Positions 20,938 to 34,284 are shown, counted from the first letter of the stretch. The stretch: 64,000 nt of DNA from Branchipolynoe longqiensis (GCA_030323885.1 CM059187.1:121434593-121498592); one strand, 5' to 3'. The notes: generated from the letters alone by a model not told the origin. Made by a program: numbers and translations.

Positions 20938-23185
20938 TTTTACCTCGGTACTACGCCTCTGGCTACTCGTAGCCCAGGGAGAAGGAAGCACATCCGGGTC
21001 CATCAATTAGCATAATCGGTTCACAGCAGGAGGACCTGTTGTGAGTAGCTCGGGCAGTTTTTTCTACATTTACTACAAAACCAAACAGGTTAGTATCTTT
21101 TAAACTCGATACGTTGGTTTAGTTCATGTTAGCTTTCACATACAAAGTTTTTTTTAACTTTTCGATAAGATATTACTGTTTTACAGCTTAGTTTTGATCA
21201 TAATTGGCATGATTGAAAGAACAATGCTTCCATTGTTTGGTTATTAATTAAGCTGCCCATTGCTGAACGGAGAGATGTTTGGCAGGAGCCACTTACATCG
21301 TTAGGGATTCATTCCCTGGGTCTCAATAAGATTCCCCATTTGTGATCCTCGTTAAGGCGTACCTCCGAGTCCTATATTATTTTCTTCAACTTGTTGGCAA
21401 AAAAACCACAGGTGGGAGAAGTTTATCGGTCTTGTTGAAGTCTTAGAGTGTGGGAGGCCACCGTTACACTGTCCCCTACCCATTGTTAGGATCGATTGGT
21501 TACCCATACCATTATCCTATGACTGTCTGTTAGCCTGCTTTAAAAATTGATTTAACGCCATCAAATACACACCTAGTATAATTATAGTCTAATTATCAGT
21601 GTGCTATTCCGCCTAAGACAATGCATAATCATTGTTCTTCTTTTTACTCACAGTCTCGGAGCCATGGCTATGAAGCAGAGTAAGGCAGAGGCAACTCACA
21701 CGCTCAGTGCAGATGAAGACGCCACACTACCTGCGCGGTGTACAAAGGTCGCCCTCATCAGAACAAAGGGATTCTGAGGAGGCAGGGGGGTACGATACCG
21801 GCCCCTGCCCCACTGATAGGGACCTAGATGAGCAGGTTGCCAGGCTAGTGCAACAGAAGATGGAAGAAATGTTACCATGTAGAGCATGTACGTCAAAGAA
21901 AATGAGAACCAAGATTCTACAAGACTCTGATGAGTCGGAATGGGAGGACCTTTCTGAAGATCAGGACTCAACAGACGACTCAGAGGAGGAAGTGTTTGTG
22001 TCTGCACGAAAGTGCAAACATAAGAGAAGAGACCATTCCTCCGAAGGAGATGAGTATATGAGAAGCCCGTAAAAAGACGCACCTCGTGAAGAAGACTAAG
22101 AAAACGCCCAAGAAGAGGAGGAAACACAAATCCTCCTCTTTGGACTCATCGTCAGACTCATAGACAATGAGTTCAGACTCCGACACCAATTACTCGGGGA
22201 AATGCGCTAAATCGTGTGGGAAAGAAACTAAAAAGTGTAAAGTGCTGAGACACAAGAAAATACACATTATAATGCTCATGAGGAAGACCATTCAATGCCA
22301 CTTTAACACCTTCAAACCAGCGGAGGTCATAATCAAGATGGCGGAGAAATTTACAGGAATTAAAGGGATTCCAGAATCCGCCATCAAAGAGATGGATCCT
22401 GAGGTGAAACTCTGAAGAGAGGAAAAGGTTTGAGACGGCTCTCCACATGGTACACAAAGGGGTTCTCTCGGCTCTTACAGCCATTGCGCCCATCGCCAAC
22501 AGGGTGATGGCAGATAACAAGTTCTTATCACTCTGTGAAGATATGAACGGAGGAATTACATTACTAATAGCAACCAGCAACATTCTCTCCTACAGACAGT
22601 TTGAGAACATCTTTAAAGTGGTCTGCACAGACACTGGTAAAGAGATGGCGTGGTCCAAAAAGATTACGGACAACGATGGGAAGGAATACACACTATTCCT
22701 GGCACCAAGGCCCATTAAGGGAAAGCCGCTGAATAAGACCCAAGATGTTTGGCGGACAGCTACAATACATGTTCAAACAAGTGGAGACCAGCTCTAAGTG
22801 CGGAAAACACATGGAAACTGACAAAAAGAAATCGGCTGATGTCAACTCCAATCGCTTCAAGAACCTGAGGGAGGATTTTCACAGCCGATGAGCCGGCTAA
22901 CGAGGAGGCCGGTTCGGAACCAAGTTCAGCTTCCAAGCCAGAGGAAGGGGCCAGAGGCAGTCATTCGGCTCCTCAAGAGGGAGTTCAACACTCAGAAGCC
23001 GTTCCCATACCCAGGGAACAAATAGAAGTGGCGACTCAAACAATAGCCGTAAGCAATACCTTTCAAGCCGGTAACCTCAATAACTGTCTTTCGGAATGGA
23101 ATAAAGTTACAGATAACTTAACAATCCTTAGCATATTGGTTTCATGGTTCAGAAAGTGAAGCATCAAACAATCAAGTTCTCTGGG
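20938..23185 (+). pseudogene. Decayed DIRS-like retrotransposon: left terminus, gag-like ORF, start of RT
   Basis: The left end TTTTACCTCGGTACTACGCC and GGGAGAAGGAAGCACATCCG match the DIRS element at 35549. From 21664 a gag-like frame shows the same order as the intact copy: acidic Ser/Glu/Asp stretch, basic Lys/Arg patch, MRKT-QCHFNTFKPAEVI, then LSALTAIAPIANRVMADNKF and GKEYTLF. Stops and frameshifts break it, with separate frames at 21707-22072, 22167-22415 and 22447-22797. Similarity continues into the first residues of the RT ORF and stops near 23185. No recombinase or right terminus is present. Confidence 0.8.
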
Positions 23186-23254
23186 GAAAAAACCCGGTAA
23201 AAGTTAGAGTGATAACTGATACAGAAAAGGTAGAAGTTAGCTGATACAGAAAAA

Positions 23255-23582
23255 GACCAGACGGGATGGCCGAATGAGTTAGAGCAGCCGTCTCCCGTGC
23301 TGGTAGGTCGTGGGTTTGAACCCTGGTCGAGTCAAACCAATGACTTAAAAATGGATACCTGTCGCTTCCTAGCCAGGCGCTCGGCATTATTAGGACAGGG
23401 CAAGGAATGGTGTGCTCAGTGTCAGGATAATGTGACTGAGTGGGATACCAGGTCATGGTGCCGGTGGCCTGATTTCCCAGTGGGACAGCACTATAATGTC
23501 TCCATGAGTGCGCACTGTCACAAGTCAGTACCCTTCCTGATATGACCTTAGATGTTGCTAGGGGCGTAAAACAACAAACAAA
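23255..23582 (+). mobile_element. SINE (type A), full length
   Basis: Head ACGGGATGGCCGAATGAGTT, tail AACAACAAACAAAACAAAC. ATACAGAAAAA lies on both sides (near 23244 and 23591), a likely target duplication. Confidence 0.88.
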
Positions 23583-24061
23583 ACAAACAGACATACAGAA
23601 AAAAAATCAGGCAGAAGTTAGGGTGATAACTGATATCCTGATGATGGGTGGCTTGATGTGGGTTATTCTGGTCAGTCACGTGGGTCGCCTATCTGTGGAC
23701 CGGGTAAACATGGAGTCTGAACCTGGGAATTGTTGCGGGGCGTTGATAGGTTGATCGTCGATGTGAACTAGGCCTGGACTGTTTATTGACGGAGCCAGTG
23801 AGTAATTGATAACGATTTGGTCAATAATATGGGTGACCCAGGCAGCCACCTAGATTGGGATTTTTCAGGTGGTGCACATAATGGAATAAAACGCTCTTGA
23901 AACTCGATGGAATAAAAAGCTGTAAAGAATCATGTGATTTTAATATTTAAAAAGAAAAGTGTAATCTCAGGTGGAATGCAGCTGTGTACCTGCTTATACA
24001 GAAACTAGGCCTCTTCCCGGTATTCTATTAAAGCCACCAGAGCCGATGTACAGGCTCCTGG

Positions 24062-24430
24062 TGGGTTGGTTATTGGAGTTTTATGTCCTGGCACCATCTA
24101 AGGTCATATCAGGACGGGTACCGCCTTGTGACAGTGCACACTCATGGTGACTTTATAGAGCTGCCCCACTGGGAAATCAGTCCATCGGCACCATGATCGG
24201 TTATCCTACTCAGTCACATTATCCTGACACTGAGCCAACCTGTCCTTGCCCTATCCTAATAATGCCGAGCACCTGGAGAGGAAGTGACTAGTATCAATTT
24301 CCCACCTTGCCCTATCCTATTAATGCAGAGTGCTTGGCTAGGAAGTGACAAATATCAATTTTATATGTCATTGGTTTAGCTCGACCGGGAACCGAACTCC
24401 CGATCTCCCGCATTCGGCCACCGCGCCCGA
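24062..24430 (-). mobile_element. SINE (type A) with internal duplication
   Basis: Reads tail to head on the plus strand, from GGTTGGTTATTGGAGTTTTA to CGGCCACCGCGCCC. The segment TGCCCTATCCTAATAATGCC to TATCAATTT is present twice, about 65 bp apart. Confidence 0.85.
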
Positions 24431-24692
24431 TACTAGAGACTAATCACGTGATTATTATTAGCCTTAAGCATGTGCGTGCAGGTGCCACACTATCGTTGAC
24501 GCCCATTGTTGATGACTTCGATTTGGGACCGAGTTCTTTGCTACGCGGTGTTTCCTCTGTAGTTCCAATAAAGAGGACGAGTGCACTACTGGCAGCATAA
24601 TGGTGTGTTATGTGCGCTGAGCTTTGTCAATTGTGTGAACTCCAGTTGGGAAAGTGGCTATACAGACATGTTGACCAGCTTCATCACTGTCA

Positions 24693-25025
24693 CGGACCGG
24701 GCGCGGTGGCCTAATCGGTAGAGCGCGGGCCTTGCATGCGGAAGGTCAGGTGTTCGGTTTCCGGTTGAGTCAAACCAATGACTTTAAAATTGATACTTAT
24801 TGCTTCCTAGCCTGGCACTCGGCATTAATAGGATAGGGCAAGGACTGGTTGGCTTAGTGTCAGGATAATGTGACTGAGTGGGATATTGGGTCATGGTGTC
24901 AGTGGCCTGATTTCCCATTGGGGCTGCACTATAAAGTTGCCATGAGTGCACACTGTCACAAGTCGGTACCCATCCTGATTGACCTTAAATGTTGCTAGGA
25001 CGTAAAACTTCAACAAACAAACAAA
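24693..25025 (+). mobile_element. SINE (type A, GGGCGCGGTGGCC head) with TSD
   Basis: Head CGGACCGGGCGCGGTGGCCT, tail CAACAAACAAACAAA. ATCACTGTCA at 24683-24692 is repeated at 25026-25035. The head subgroup differs from the ACGGGATGGCC copies while the body is the same. Confidence 0.9.
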
Positions 25026-25084
25026 ATCACTGTCAAGTGTCTTGAACTTTGATCCTGGTTGGCAAAACAAAGCAGACTCTTTGT

Positions 25085-27254
25085 TTATTTTTTTGTGTAA
25101 ATATGTTTATTCTGCTGAATAAGTCTTTTGTCAGTGCCGAAGCACTGGTCTTCCAGCCATTTTTCAATACAGGGTTATTTACACAAAAGTATATAGAATA
25201 AGGTATACAACAACTTGTGATATTACTGGATGCCCGGCCATGTTTGGGACACCAGATAATATGACAAAACTCTCCCCTTCATATCTCTCATCTGTTAGCC
25301 CATTTAACCAATATTAAGGAAGAATGAAGTCAAGTCACTCAGATAAACAGTGGGGAATTTGTGCTTTATTAACACCGACTTCTGTCCACCTACCAGTGAC
25401 CTATCGTCCACTCCCCTTACCGTCTAGCCACACCAGATATCATTACCTCTTTAGCCTGTCATGGGACAGGAGTCCTATGGCTGTGTTCCACTCAATTGGA
25501 ATATATGAATTTTGCCAGCATCAGACAGAGTGTCTGGGGTTCCTGCTCAAGAGTAGGTGTGTCTCACTCAAGAGCCAGGAGTAGAGTGATCTCTCTCCAG
25601 GGGGTCTGGAGCAGAGCCTAGAAAATATGATCTTGGTTTGAGGCTAGTGTGGTCAGAGGGCCAATGGGAAGTGGGTGACTGGGCAGTCCTCAGCCAGCCA
25701 ATCAGGCACCTCCACAGTCTGGGTGGGTGGCACCCCCCCCAGTAGGGGTGGCTGTCACTCAACCAAGCTGCAGGTGGTGCCCTGTGTGTATATGCAGATT
25801 AGGCTGGTGGGCCCACCCAGTGGTCATGTAGGGACAGGTAGCTGCAAACAGTTACAATAGATCTCTGTTAAAATGGTCTTTTCTCTAATTGCACTCTTTA
25901 TGAATGCATTGAGAAGTATTTCAACACTCATGTACTGTCTCTTATTTAGGAACATCTCTTCATTAATCTTAGGCATCATGTATGAACATATATTTCACAT
26001 AGCTTATATCATGTCATAATGGGAGTGGGACATTATTACTTTTAGTTTACATAACATCGTCCACACTCCATCGCCCAAGAATAATAATGCTGTCTACCAA
26101 TATACAATTCTAAACTGAAAATCCGTATATTTTTCCAACTGTTGAATACACAATTTGTAGCATGTAACACAATGAAATTCTGTAACCCAAAAGTTCCATA
26201 GCAATATGGTAATAGTAGTGTCACATAACTAGATCAATATTAGTCAGATCAATGTGAGTATTTACATAGTATTTAGAATGTAAGCAGAAGTTATCTTCTG
26301 TATTCATTTGGTAAAGTTGTAGTAAGTTTTAATGTTCAGTTGGAGTTAGGCAAGAGGTATATAAATGTCAGTTTGTTAGAAATATTCTAGTGGTACTCTA
26401 GTGTAGTTAGTTATGTGAGTTTATGAATTATGTTGTTGGGGTGGGGTTGTTAATAATACACTGGACCAGCTGTGACCAGTGAAGCAGTGGGACCAATCCT
26501 AGTGCATTTAGGTCTTAAATTTTACATTTGTATTTGGATTGTCTCTGTCATTGTATTTGGTTGACTGGAAATATCGGAGGAACAGCAACAAATAAAAGGG
26601 GGGGGGGAGAACTGAGGCTGAGGGTTCGGTGGTCTGCCACTTACGGTATGGTGACCCCATGGAACATACTTTACTGTGACTGCATAAGAGCCTGCCCAAT
26701 CCGATGTACTCTTAGTGAGTTTCTAAATTAGGTAAGAAGACGCTGCCCTGGTTCTGGCTGCTAGGTTGTTCCACATCATGCTGCCTTTGTAAATTAGTAC
26801 TTTAATTAGTTTGTTTGTGGAAGGCTTGAGGACTTTGAGTAGAGTGGAATCAGCCCATCTAGTATTCCTTTTTGTGTTGTCTATATATTGGGTCTCTCTG
26901 GCTCGTCTGTACATAAGTGATAGTAAATGTGAATCTCTTCTAACCATTAGGTAATCTAGGTTTGCTTTGTGATGCATTTCCTTACACTTAGTGTTTTGCC
27001 CCAATAAATTGTTCTTAACGCACGGTTTTGGATCCTTTGTAGCTTAGTCAGTTGCTGCTTCGTGAGCAATCCATAAATTATATCATTATAGTCTATTATT
27101 GGCATTACTGTTGATTTATATATCAGTAGGGCAGTCTTTCTGCTTATGAAGCTCCGCATCTTCCTGATTGTGGTCATTTTTAGTGCCAATGATTGAGTTC
27201 GTCTAGCCAGCTGTTGATTCTCATTCAAGGTAGAATCAATCACTGTTCCTAAGT
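25085..27254 (-). pseudogene. LINE copy L1: RT C-terminal end and 3' UTR
   Basis: Minus-strand frames at 26956-27243 and 26723-27004, offset by one frameshift, encode the C-terminal region of a non-LTR reverse transcriptase (YKSTVMPIIDYNDIIYGLLT, LQRIQNRALRTIY, LKVLKPSTNKLIKVLIYKGS). They closely match the intact copy at 33063-34220. A long 3' UTR runs to about 25085, where GACAAAAGACTTATTCAGCA on the minus strand matches the 3' end of copy L2. The element is split by a 968-bp TIR element at 27255. Confidence 0.85.
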
Positions 27255-28222
27255 GGGACGTTTTCAGAAGTTGTGTACCAATAGTGTGACATCAGTACCA
27301 CAAAATCAAAATGCTGCCAAAGTCCTATAAACAAGTTTCCTCAATGTGTATGTCCTTTTGCATCTGAATAATTGAAAATAAACATATTCTGGCATTTTTA
27401 AGTAGGTCAAATGATGCTCACACCCAATAAATAGCAGTATAGCATGGAAACCAATCTGACTACAAAATCAAATATTTTCCACACAAAATTTGACATTTTT
27501 AGGACATTTCACATGCCACTTGCTTTATAAACAGTAGTAATAATAATTTGAAACCTCATTGCTATGGTTTTGTCTTATTTGTGAATATTAAAGAGAAAAC
27601 CAAAAAAATATTAGCATGGTAACAGTCAAAGTGGAAACAACAATTTTACACAAATGTTCGGCTAAAATTTCAATGTTTAGGGTCAATTTCAGGATTTATC
27701 TTTTACTATACCATAACTGGGTCCATGCATAGAGTGTCAAATGGTGAAAATAGTTCCTGTACTGTATCTGTACTCAGTGTTTGATACAGAGTTTCATAGT
27801 ACTTGCAAGTGGAAACGAAATGTTACGATGTTAATGACTCCAGAAAAGGTTAACTATTTCATTTAAAAAAAATAAAAATAATTTAGAAATAAATGTCTTC
27901 AACTTAATGAAGACATTGTATATGACCATTTGAAGTGAAATGAGCTGTTGTTCAGAGGTTTTCATTAAGTTTGTGACACTTTATTTTCAATGCTGTTGAC
28001 AATGTCACAAATTAGTCATGTCATTTTCGATGTATTTAGCTACATCCATCCCAATAAGATACATAATACACAATATTAACATTTACTTTTGATCTAAAAT
28101 ATCTCCCACATTATTGGGCTAAATGATGAAATCTAAATATTGACACTCCAATAATGGGTTTCTTTGAAATATGCATTTCAAGTAGACTACCTCAAGTGGT
28201 ACACAGTTTCTGAGAATGACCC
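27255..28222. mobile_element. MITE-E, 968-bp TIR element inserted in LINE L1
   Basis: The left end GGGACGTTTTCAGAAGTTGT and the inverse of the right end, GGGTCATTCTCAGAAACTGT, form imperfect TIRs that both continue GTACCA. AAGT at 27251-27254 and 28223-28226 flanks it. Rejoining across it gives a LINE sequence reading YKYLG, as in copy L2, which confirms the boundaries. There is no long ORF; the interior is AT-rich. Confidence 0.88.
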
Positions 28223-29105
28223 AAGTACTTGTATGCACTTGCCCCCTTAATTTGGTTTCTGCCAATATGCAGTGTAATGGGGTGTGCTCTCTGTCCTGTT
28301 GTAATTCTAGCAGTTCATTGTTCAAATAACCAGCTGTTTTGTTTCTTATGTCGAGTCTAACCAGGGGACAGTGTTTGTTTGCAGCATTGACAATCATTTC
28401 TTGTAGGATGTCCCAGCATTTGTTTGGATCTTCCTCTGTTAGTAGTTCTGCTGTATTGTTTTCCCTCAAAGTGGCTGCTAGATCATTGAAGTTACAATTC
28501 CTGTAGGTGCGGGCCCAGTGGATGGTGGTTCTTTTGTCATTTCTGGGCTTTTTCTTTATTATATATATTGGTTTATGGTCACTTATATTGTAGTTCAATA
28601 CACCCGATTTTGTACAGTACTTAATATTAGTGAAAGCAAGGTCTATTGTTTTTTTGTAGGGTCCTTGATACTCTACTTGGTTGTTTAATTACTTGCTGTT
28701 GTTCATGTTCTGCTGCAATTCCCCCTTTTTGTGTAGGCTCTAGTTATGACAGCCCATTGGAGTTCAATGTTTGGATTAGAGCAATTTTGTTCCACAGAAT
28801 TGTCTGCATCCACATGCGGGTCAGTCCTGCAATAGATCCCGAGACCGCCACCATTCTTGACCTGACCACTTTTTAGTTTTGTCTTCCTATCAACTCTGAG
28901 AAACCGTTAATTAGGCATTGATGTTAACTTTGTCTCCATAGATTTATTGAGCCATGTCACAGATATTGTGAATATATCAAAACCTGATCTTGGTAAGTCT
29001 AGTCTTAGTTGTTCTATCTTATGGGTTAAGGTGCGTACATTCAGGTGGCCAATCTTAAATCCAGGTAGGCCCTTTAAAGGCCTGTTTTGTTTATCCTCCA
29101 ATTTC
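28223..29105 (-). pseudogene. LINE copy L1: endonuclease region with internal RT deletion
   Basis: Minus-strand frames show an AP-type endonuclease start (GFKIGHLNVRTLTHKIEQLR, GFDIFTISVTWLNKS at 28907-29101) and its C-terminal SDHKPI motif (28119-28598). Just after LELQQDRE the sequence jumps to a region equivalent to residue ~175 of the intact RT fragment, so the core RT motifs are deleted. This gene-order, endonuclease then RT, is typical of the Jockey/CR1/L2 group. Stops and frameshifts make it inactive. Confidence 0.82.
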
Positions 29106-31555
29106 CCTCAGCATAGATGTCTATCCCCGTGTCCCACCGCCCCAATGCTCCAACAACCATGAGTTTACATAGGTTTCCAGTCAACCAGTATATTAAAGTA
29201 GGTCCAGTTTCCCCAAACCACAGTTATCCAGTCTCACATAGGAGAGTGGAAAATACCAATGTAGTAGCTCCATTGGCCATCCTAGTGTGTAGGTAGAAAA
29301 TGGATGGACCAGACTACATGTATCTCTGAAGTCTGGAGATAATAGCCACTCAATGAACAGTTTTCAGGACAAGGCAGTCTAAGCAATCTCTGTTTTAGGT
29401 AGTGGGCACATGGTTTGCCAGTCAATCAGCTGATATGCAACTTGGCCACCACATGTTCCAAGACAATACTTTGAATAATGTACACATAATCTGACATCAA
29501 ATCAACTGGTATACTATATATAGGTACTCCAAAGTGGGCGTATTCGGTGTCCACCTCGCAAAATTGAACATATTTTAACCTTTATTAAAACACTTAAATC
29601 TCCACTAATTCTGCTTCGTTTGAAATAAAAATGATATCAAATTAAAGCTTATTGTTTTGTCTTTCTTTTAGGGTATCTGATTTTTAGTTAGCATTATGAA
29701 ACAAATTAGAGTCAATGGAAACTTGTTTGGGGGTACCATCGGCAGCTCTGTGCATGCTCGCCGAGTTTGTTTTCATCCAGTCTGAGCTACTCCCTTCCCT
29801 AAAATTGATACCTTGGTGAGCACAGTGACCTGAGCTAAAAATAACCACAAATGAAAGACAGAGAAGAAACTAGGCTTCATTATCATATCAAGCATGGCTG
29901 TTTTTAAGTGGGAAATTTGATTGAACTGAAGGAGTGAAAACATTAAGACATCGATCCTCCTTGAAAATTGATCAGGATCGTGCTGAAAATTATATCATCA
30001 GAAAGCTCAAGTCTTCGTCTATCTAACCAGAACAATATTTGGTTGAGATTTATATCATGCTCATCAAGGTTGGTCTGAGAAGTGACTGTGTATTCCAATC
30101 TCTGCACTGGAGCAAAGAATATGGCGTCGATTGAAGCTACCGTGTCGACAGAAAACATGTACGCTCATATAGAGCTTTTGATTTAGATTATTTTAGAATA
30201 AAAATTAGAGTGATAATGTAAGTATAACAGAAGTTATGATGTTTTCAAGAATTTATCATTGACCCTGCTGATTATTCAGTAGAAATTAAGGAATTTAGCA
30301 AGTTTAGCATGAAATATCTGAAAGAATAACAAAGATAATGGTCTGGAAAAAATTGAGCCTGCTATTTGTGCTATAGAGGGTGAGATTCTTTAATATTGGA
30401 CAAATTATATGCAACATAGCTTCTGGGCCGGGGCCTTAAAATCCTAGATTTGCCTAATTTGGAAATGTGCACAAATAAGTGTAAAAAAATAAATGTTTAA
30501 AACCTCATAATTTTGGAACTTATCAAGAGATCTATATAAATTTTATATATCTGGAATCGGATTTAAAAGATCTATACACCTATATAATTTTAAACACTGA
30601 AACATTAAAATAAAAAATCACTTTGGAGTACCTACTATATGTTCTTGGATGCTGGTTGAGTAATAGGCCCACAGCATGACAGTAATAGGTACAGAGCATG
30701 GCAGCTCCATATTCTAAGATAGTGCTTGACTAACAAGTACATAAAAAGGCAGTTAACCAGCTGAGAGATCTAATCCATGCAGCATGGTAGCCATATATAT
30801 ACTAAGATATAGTATAAGTAATAGGCACACAGCAAAACCACTCATCATTTTTATCAGGTTCAAATTGACAAAAATAACTGTCAAGCGCACTGAATTTCAA
30901 CTCATTACGTTTTTCTCGTCATAGCCGGCCCTAGGTTATCAGCTGTGTAGGCAGCCCGGGCAAGCTGAACTTTAGCGCCCTTACCAGTATAATATTTTTT
31001 TATTTAACACTTATGTGGCAACCCACCAGCAAATGGCGCCCCAGGCGACTGACTGCCCGAGTTGCCAGTACCTTCATTCTGCCCTAGTTTTTGTCAGTGG
31101 GTGTGTTCCCCTTCAATGCTTGAAAAGTTAGGCTACTCTTATATAAGAAACGACACAACAAAAGTATGGGTTGATCACTTTAATGCAAGATCTTGGCTAG
31201 CATAATGGCTAGCCGGTTATAAATTTGAAAGCCTGGCGCGAAGTGGCCGAGTAGAGGTTTGCAGGGCACCAAAACACGGTGGCGCAGCAGTAGCGCAGCC
31301 CGGGATCGACCAAGTTGGGCAGCGATTGGATGATATACATATTAATCGCAAATAATAGAAACAATATTACGCCATAGTAATATATACTAATAATCCAGAT
31401 AACAATAATCATAGAGCCATTCCGCCTTTTTATATAATGATAATAAATTATCCTGTCTATAAAACGCGCATAAACCTAACCCAGTTATATAATTATACAG
31501 ATACCAAACAGAGGAAAGAAATGCAAATATAATATTAAATAAACATGCTGGTCAA
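29106..31555. other. Non-coding sequence
   Basis: AT-rich. The first hundred bases may be LINE 5' sequence. I see no splice-bounded coding frame and no repeat that I can match elsewhere in the window. Confidence 0.5.
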
Positions 31556-31906
31556 TTTTAAATTTGCATCGGCTGATGGTTTTTAAGTTCCTGTCATTTT
31601 CTGATATAAATGTAGTAGGTTGATCTTTATAATCTACCTGACTTTAGTTTGAAGTAACTTTTATTTTAAATGGCTAACTTTGGAAAAATTTGAAGTGCAA
31701 GCATGGGAAATTAATTTTGGCAAGCATGCCAAAACTCTGAAACCATAGGCTTCTGAAGTAACAGGTTCTATTGAATTGCCTCAGCGTTCCCTTCTATGTG
31801 GTGACAAATATTTAATAAGTGGACTAGTATCTAAGTTAAATGTATAGAATCAAATGTAGATAATTGTTTTGGTTTTGAAAATTTGATGTTTTCATCAGAC
31901 TATTTC
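31556..31906 (-). mobile_element. MITE-A, nearly full length
   Basis: TTTTAAATTTGCATCGGCTG to GATGTTTTCATCAGACTAT, with the central GTAACAGGTTCTATTGAATT. It abuts the 3' tail of LINE L2. Confidence 0.75.
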
Positions 31907-31911
31907 TTTAT

Positions 31912-32520
31912 TTGTTGTTGTTGTACGTTAGTTTTTGTTGTTTTGTTTTTTTGTTGTAAATATAGTTTATTCATTGAATAAAGTCTTTTGTCAGCGCCGT
32001 GGCACTGGTCTTCCAGCCATGTGACAATACAGTTATTTACAATATATGCAGCTAGCCCAAATCAGCTGAAATAACAATATCAAACATTCAAAGACTTAGC
32101 ATATGGTATAGTTTGACAATTCACATACAAAAATAGCAGTTATATGTTGTATTCCTACACACTTGATACATACATGTGTATTGATTAGACCTTTACATTA
32201 CGGAGTGGTTAGGTGCATAGTTTTCCTTCATAGGTTTGTATGCCTACTATGTTGTGAATTGCAAAACTATCATGTTGTTGGAGTTAACATTTTGAGATGG
32301 AGTGAGTGTTAGTAGAATGGTTTGTTTATTCTGTTATATAGAGTGTGGTTAGCTTATAGGGTTATGCTTAAAAGGTTAATACCTCAGGTGTGTTTTTTGA
32401 CTACATGAAGTAGTTTGAGTAAGTAGGTTGTTAGTAATGATGGGATAAACAATGCTTGGAGGATTGTATGTTTCAGTCATTTAGTAGTCTAGTACAGACT
32501 TTATTAGTGTCTATGTTTGT
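31912..32520 (-). mobile_element. LINE copy L2: 3' UTR and tail
   Basis: On the minus strand it ends GACTTTATTCAATGAATAAA, CTATATTTACAACAAA and an ACA-rich tail. The same end occurs at 25090 (minus) and 63924 (plus). The 3' UTR is interrupted by a MITE-B copy. Confidence 0.8.
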
Positions 32521-32886
32521 ACAAAGACCCCATAATACCAAGACAGCTCACTCAGCCTGTACTGTGTAATCAAAATGATCAAACCCACCACTTGGTGCGC
32601 TGGCTGTTCCCCCGGCTAAACAGATGCCACAATATATGCACAAATGTATATATGAATGTGAAAGCTGTGTGACGATGGCGACGATGATGTGTGCCTGTTC
32701 ATAGCAATCCGATATTGATGTGTATTCACGCTTACCCGCCTCATGCATGATATAACCGTATGTGTTTACATGTGAAACACCAACCAGCAGCTGGGTCAAT
32801 CAAACCCACCACAAGGTGGCACCGCAAAATTTACATCACATGGGAGAGATAGGGAGTGAGCCGTCCCAGTACCATAGGGCCCCCGG
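32521..32886. mobile_element. MITE-B copy inside LINE L2
   Basis: ACAAAGACCCCATAATACCA to AGTACCATAGGG, about 85-90% identical to 5163-5546. The last bases of the right terminus are altered (GCCCCCGG), so no clear target duplication is seen. Confidence 0.82.
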
Positions 32887-33062
32887 TCTATAGCAATACT
32901 ACCAGACTGATACACCTTTCCGAATTTGCTGGGCAAATAATTTGTACGGTGGATAACTTGGTTTGTTGGCAGCAGGCAAAGGAGCGCGTGGGGTGGTGGG
33001 AGGGGGTAGGGTGGCCATAGGTGCTTATAATAGATAGCTAATTAAATATGGCGACCTCATCA

Positions 33063-34284
33063 CTAGGCCTGTAGAAGGGCCTGATTGGCTTGGTGAAATC
33101 TTACCAGGTTCTTGAATTCTAGTTGTGTTTGTGCATGTCTAATTCTGACTGGGAGTTCATTCCATAATTTGCTGCCTTTGTAGATAGGGGCTCTTGTCAG
33201 TCTATTTGTGAGTGGTTTAGGAACTTTGAGGAGTGTAGCATCCCCCTGCCTGGTAACTCTGGTAGTATGGTCTATGTAGTTTTCATCCTTGGCTCTGATA
33301 AACATAAGAGATAGCAGATGTGCATCTCTCCTTTGGCTCAGGTATGTGATATTAGATCTAGTGTGCATCTCATTCACTGAGAGAACTTTGCCCCTATATA
33401 CTGTTCTAAGAGCTCGGTTTTGAGTTCTCTGTAATTTATTTTCTTGTTGTTTTGTTAAAAGGCCATAGATTAGATCATTATAATCTATTATTGGCAGTAT
33501 AGTTGCCTTATACAGTTTGAGCGCTGTGTTCTCACTCATGTAGCATCTTATTTTTCTAAAGGTTGTCATTCTCATACCTAGAATTTGGTTCAGCCTCGAT
33601 AGTTGCTGGTTCGCATTCAGTGTAGAGTCAAGTGTGGTTCCTAAGTATTTGTACGAGTTCACTTCTCTTAGCACTGCATTGCCTATACATAGCTCTATAT
33701 TTTGCGCGTGCGATTTTCTAGATTTTGTTCCAAATATCACATATTCTGATTTTTGTGTGTTTAAGGTAAGTCTGTTATCAGCACACCAAATATTGACCTT
33801 TTTTAACACCTTGTTTACCATAGTAGCTGCCAGAATAATGTTTTTATTGTGCACTGTGAGGACAGCATCATCCGCAAAAAGTGTGAAATTAGCACTGGTA
33901 GACAGCAATGGTAGGTCATTAATAAATATCAGAAAGAGGAGTGGTCCCAAAGTGGAACCTTGGGGCACTCCTGTTCTGACAGTTCTCGTGGAGGATTCTG
34001 TATTATTAATTTTTGTGACTTGTTGTCTATTGTTTAAGTAGTTGGATATGAACCTACATGATCTTTTTCCCAGTCCAGCTCTTTTGATATTACGTAGCAG
34101 GATTTTGTGGTCAATCGTATCAAAAGCTTTCTTGAAATCAAGAAAAACAGCTATTGTAAGCTCACCTCTGTCTGTGCTAATCAACAATTCATCCATTAAT
34201 GAGGCAAGTGCCTTAGTCATTGACCTTTCTTTTCTGAAGCCATTTTGTTGGGTGGCTAAATAGTTAGTGTCCTCAAGAAATGTT
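33063..34284 (-). CDS. LINE copy L2: non-LTR reverse transcriptase, 5'-truncated ORF2
   Basis: An uninterrupted minus-strand frame of about 400 codons covers most of the RT palm and the C-terminal region. Visible motifs are NGFRK (RT-0/1 area), FLDFKKAFDTIDH (motif A), GVPQGSTLGPLLF (motif B/4), FADDAVL (catalytic motif C) and YKYLG (thumb side). Motif order and the C-terminal RAL-R tail fit the Jockey/CR1/L2 supergroup. The first available Met is at 34220, but similarity continues to about 34284, where a minus-strand SINE begins; the endonuclease half is missing. It copies its own RNA by target-primed reverse transcription in autonomous relatives. The frame is intact, so the insertion is recent, but this copy cannot be complete. 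Confidence 0.92.
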
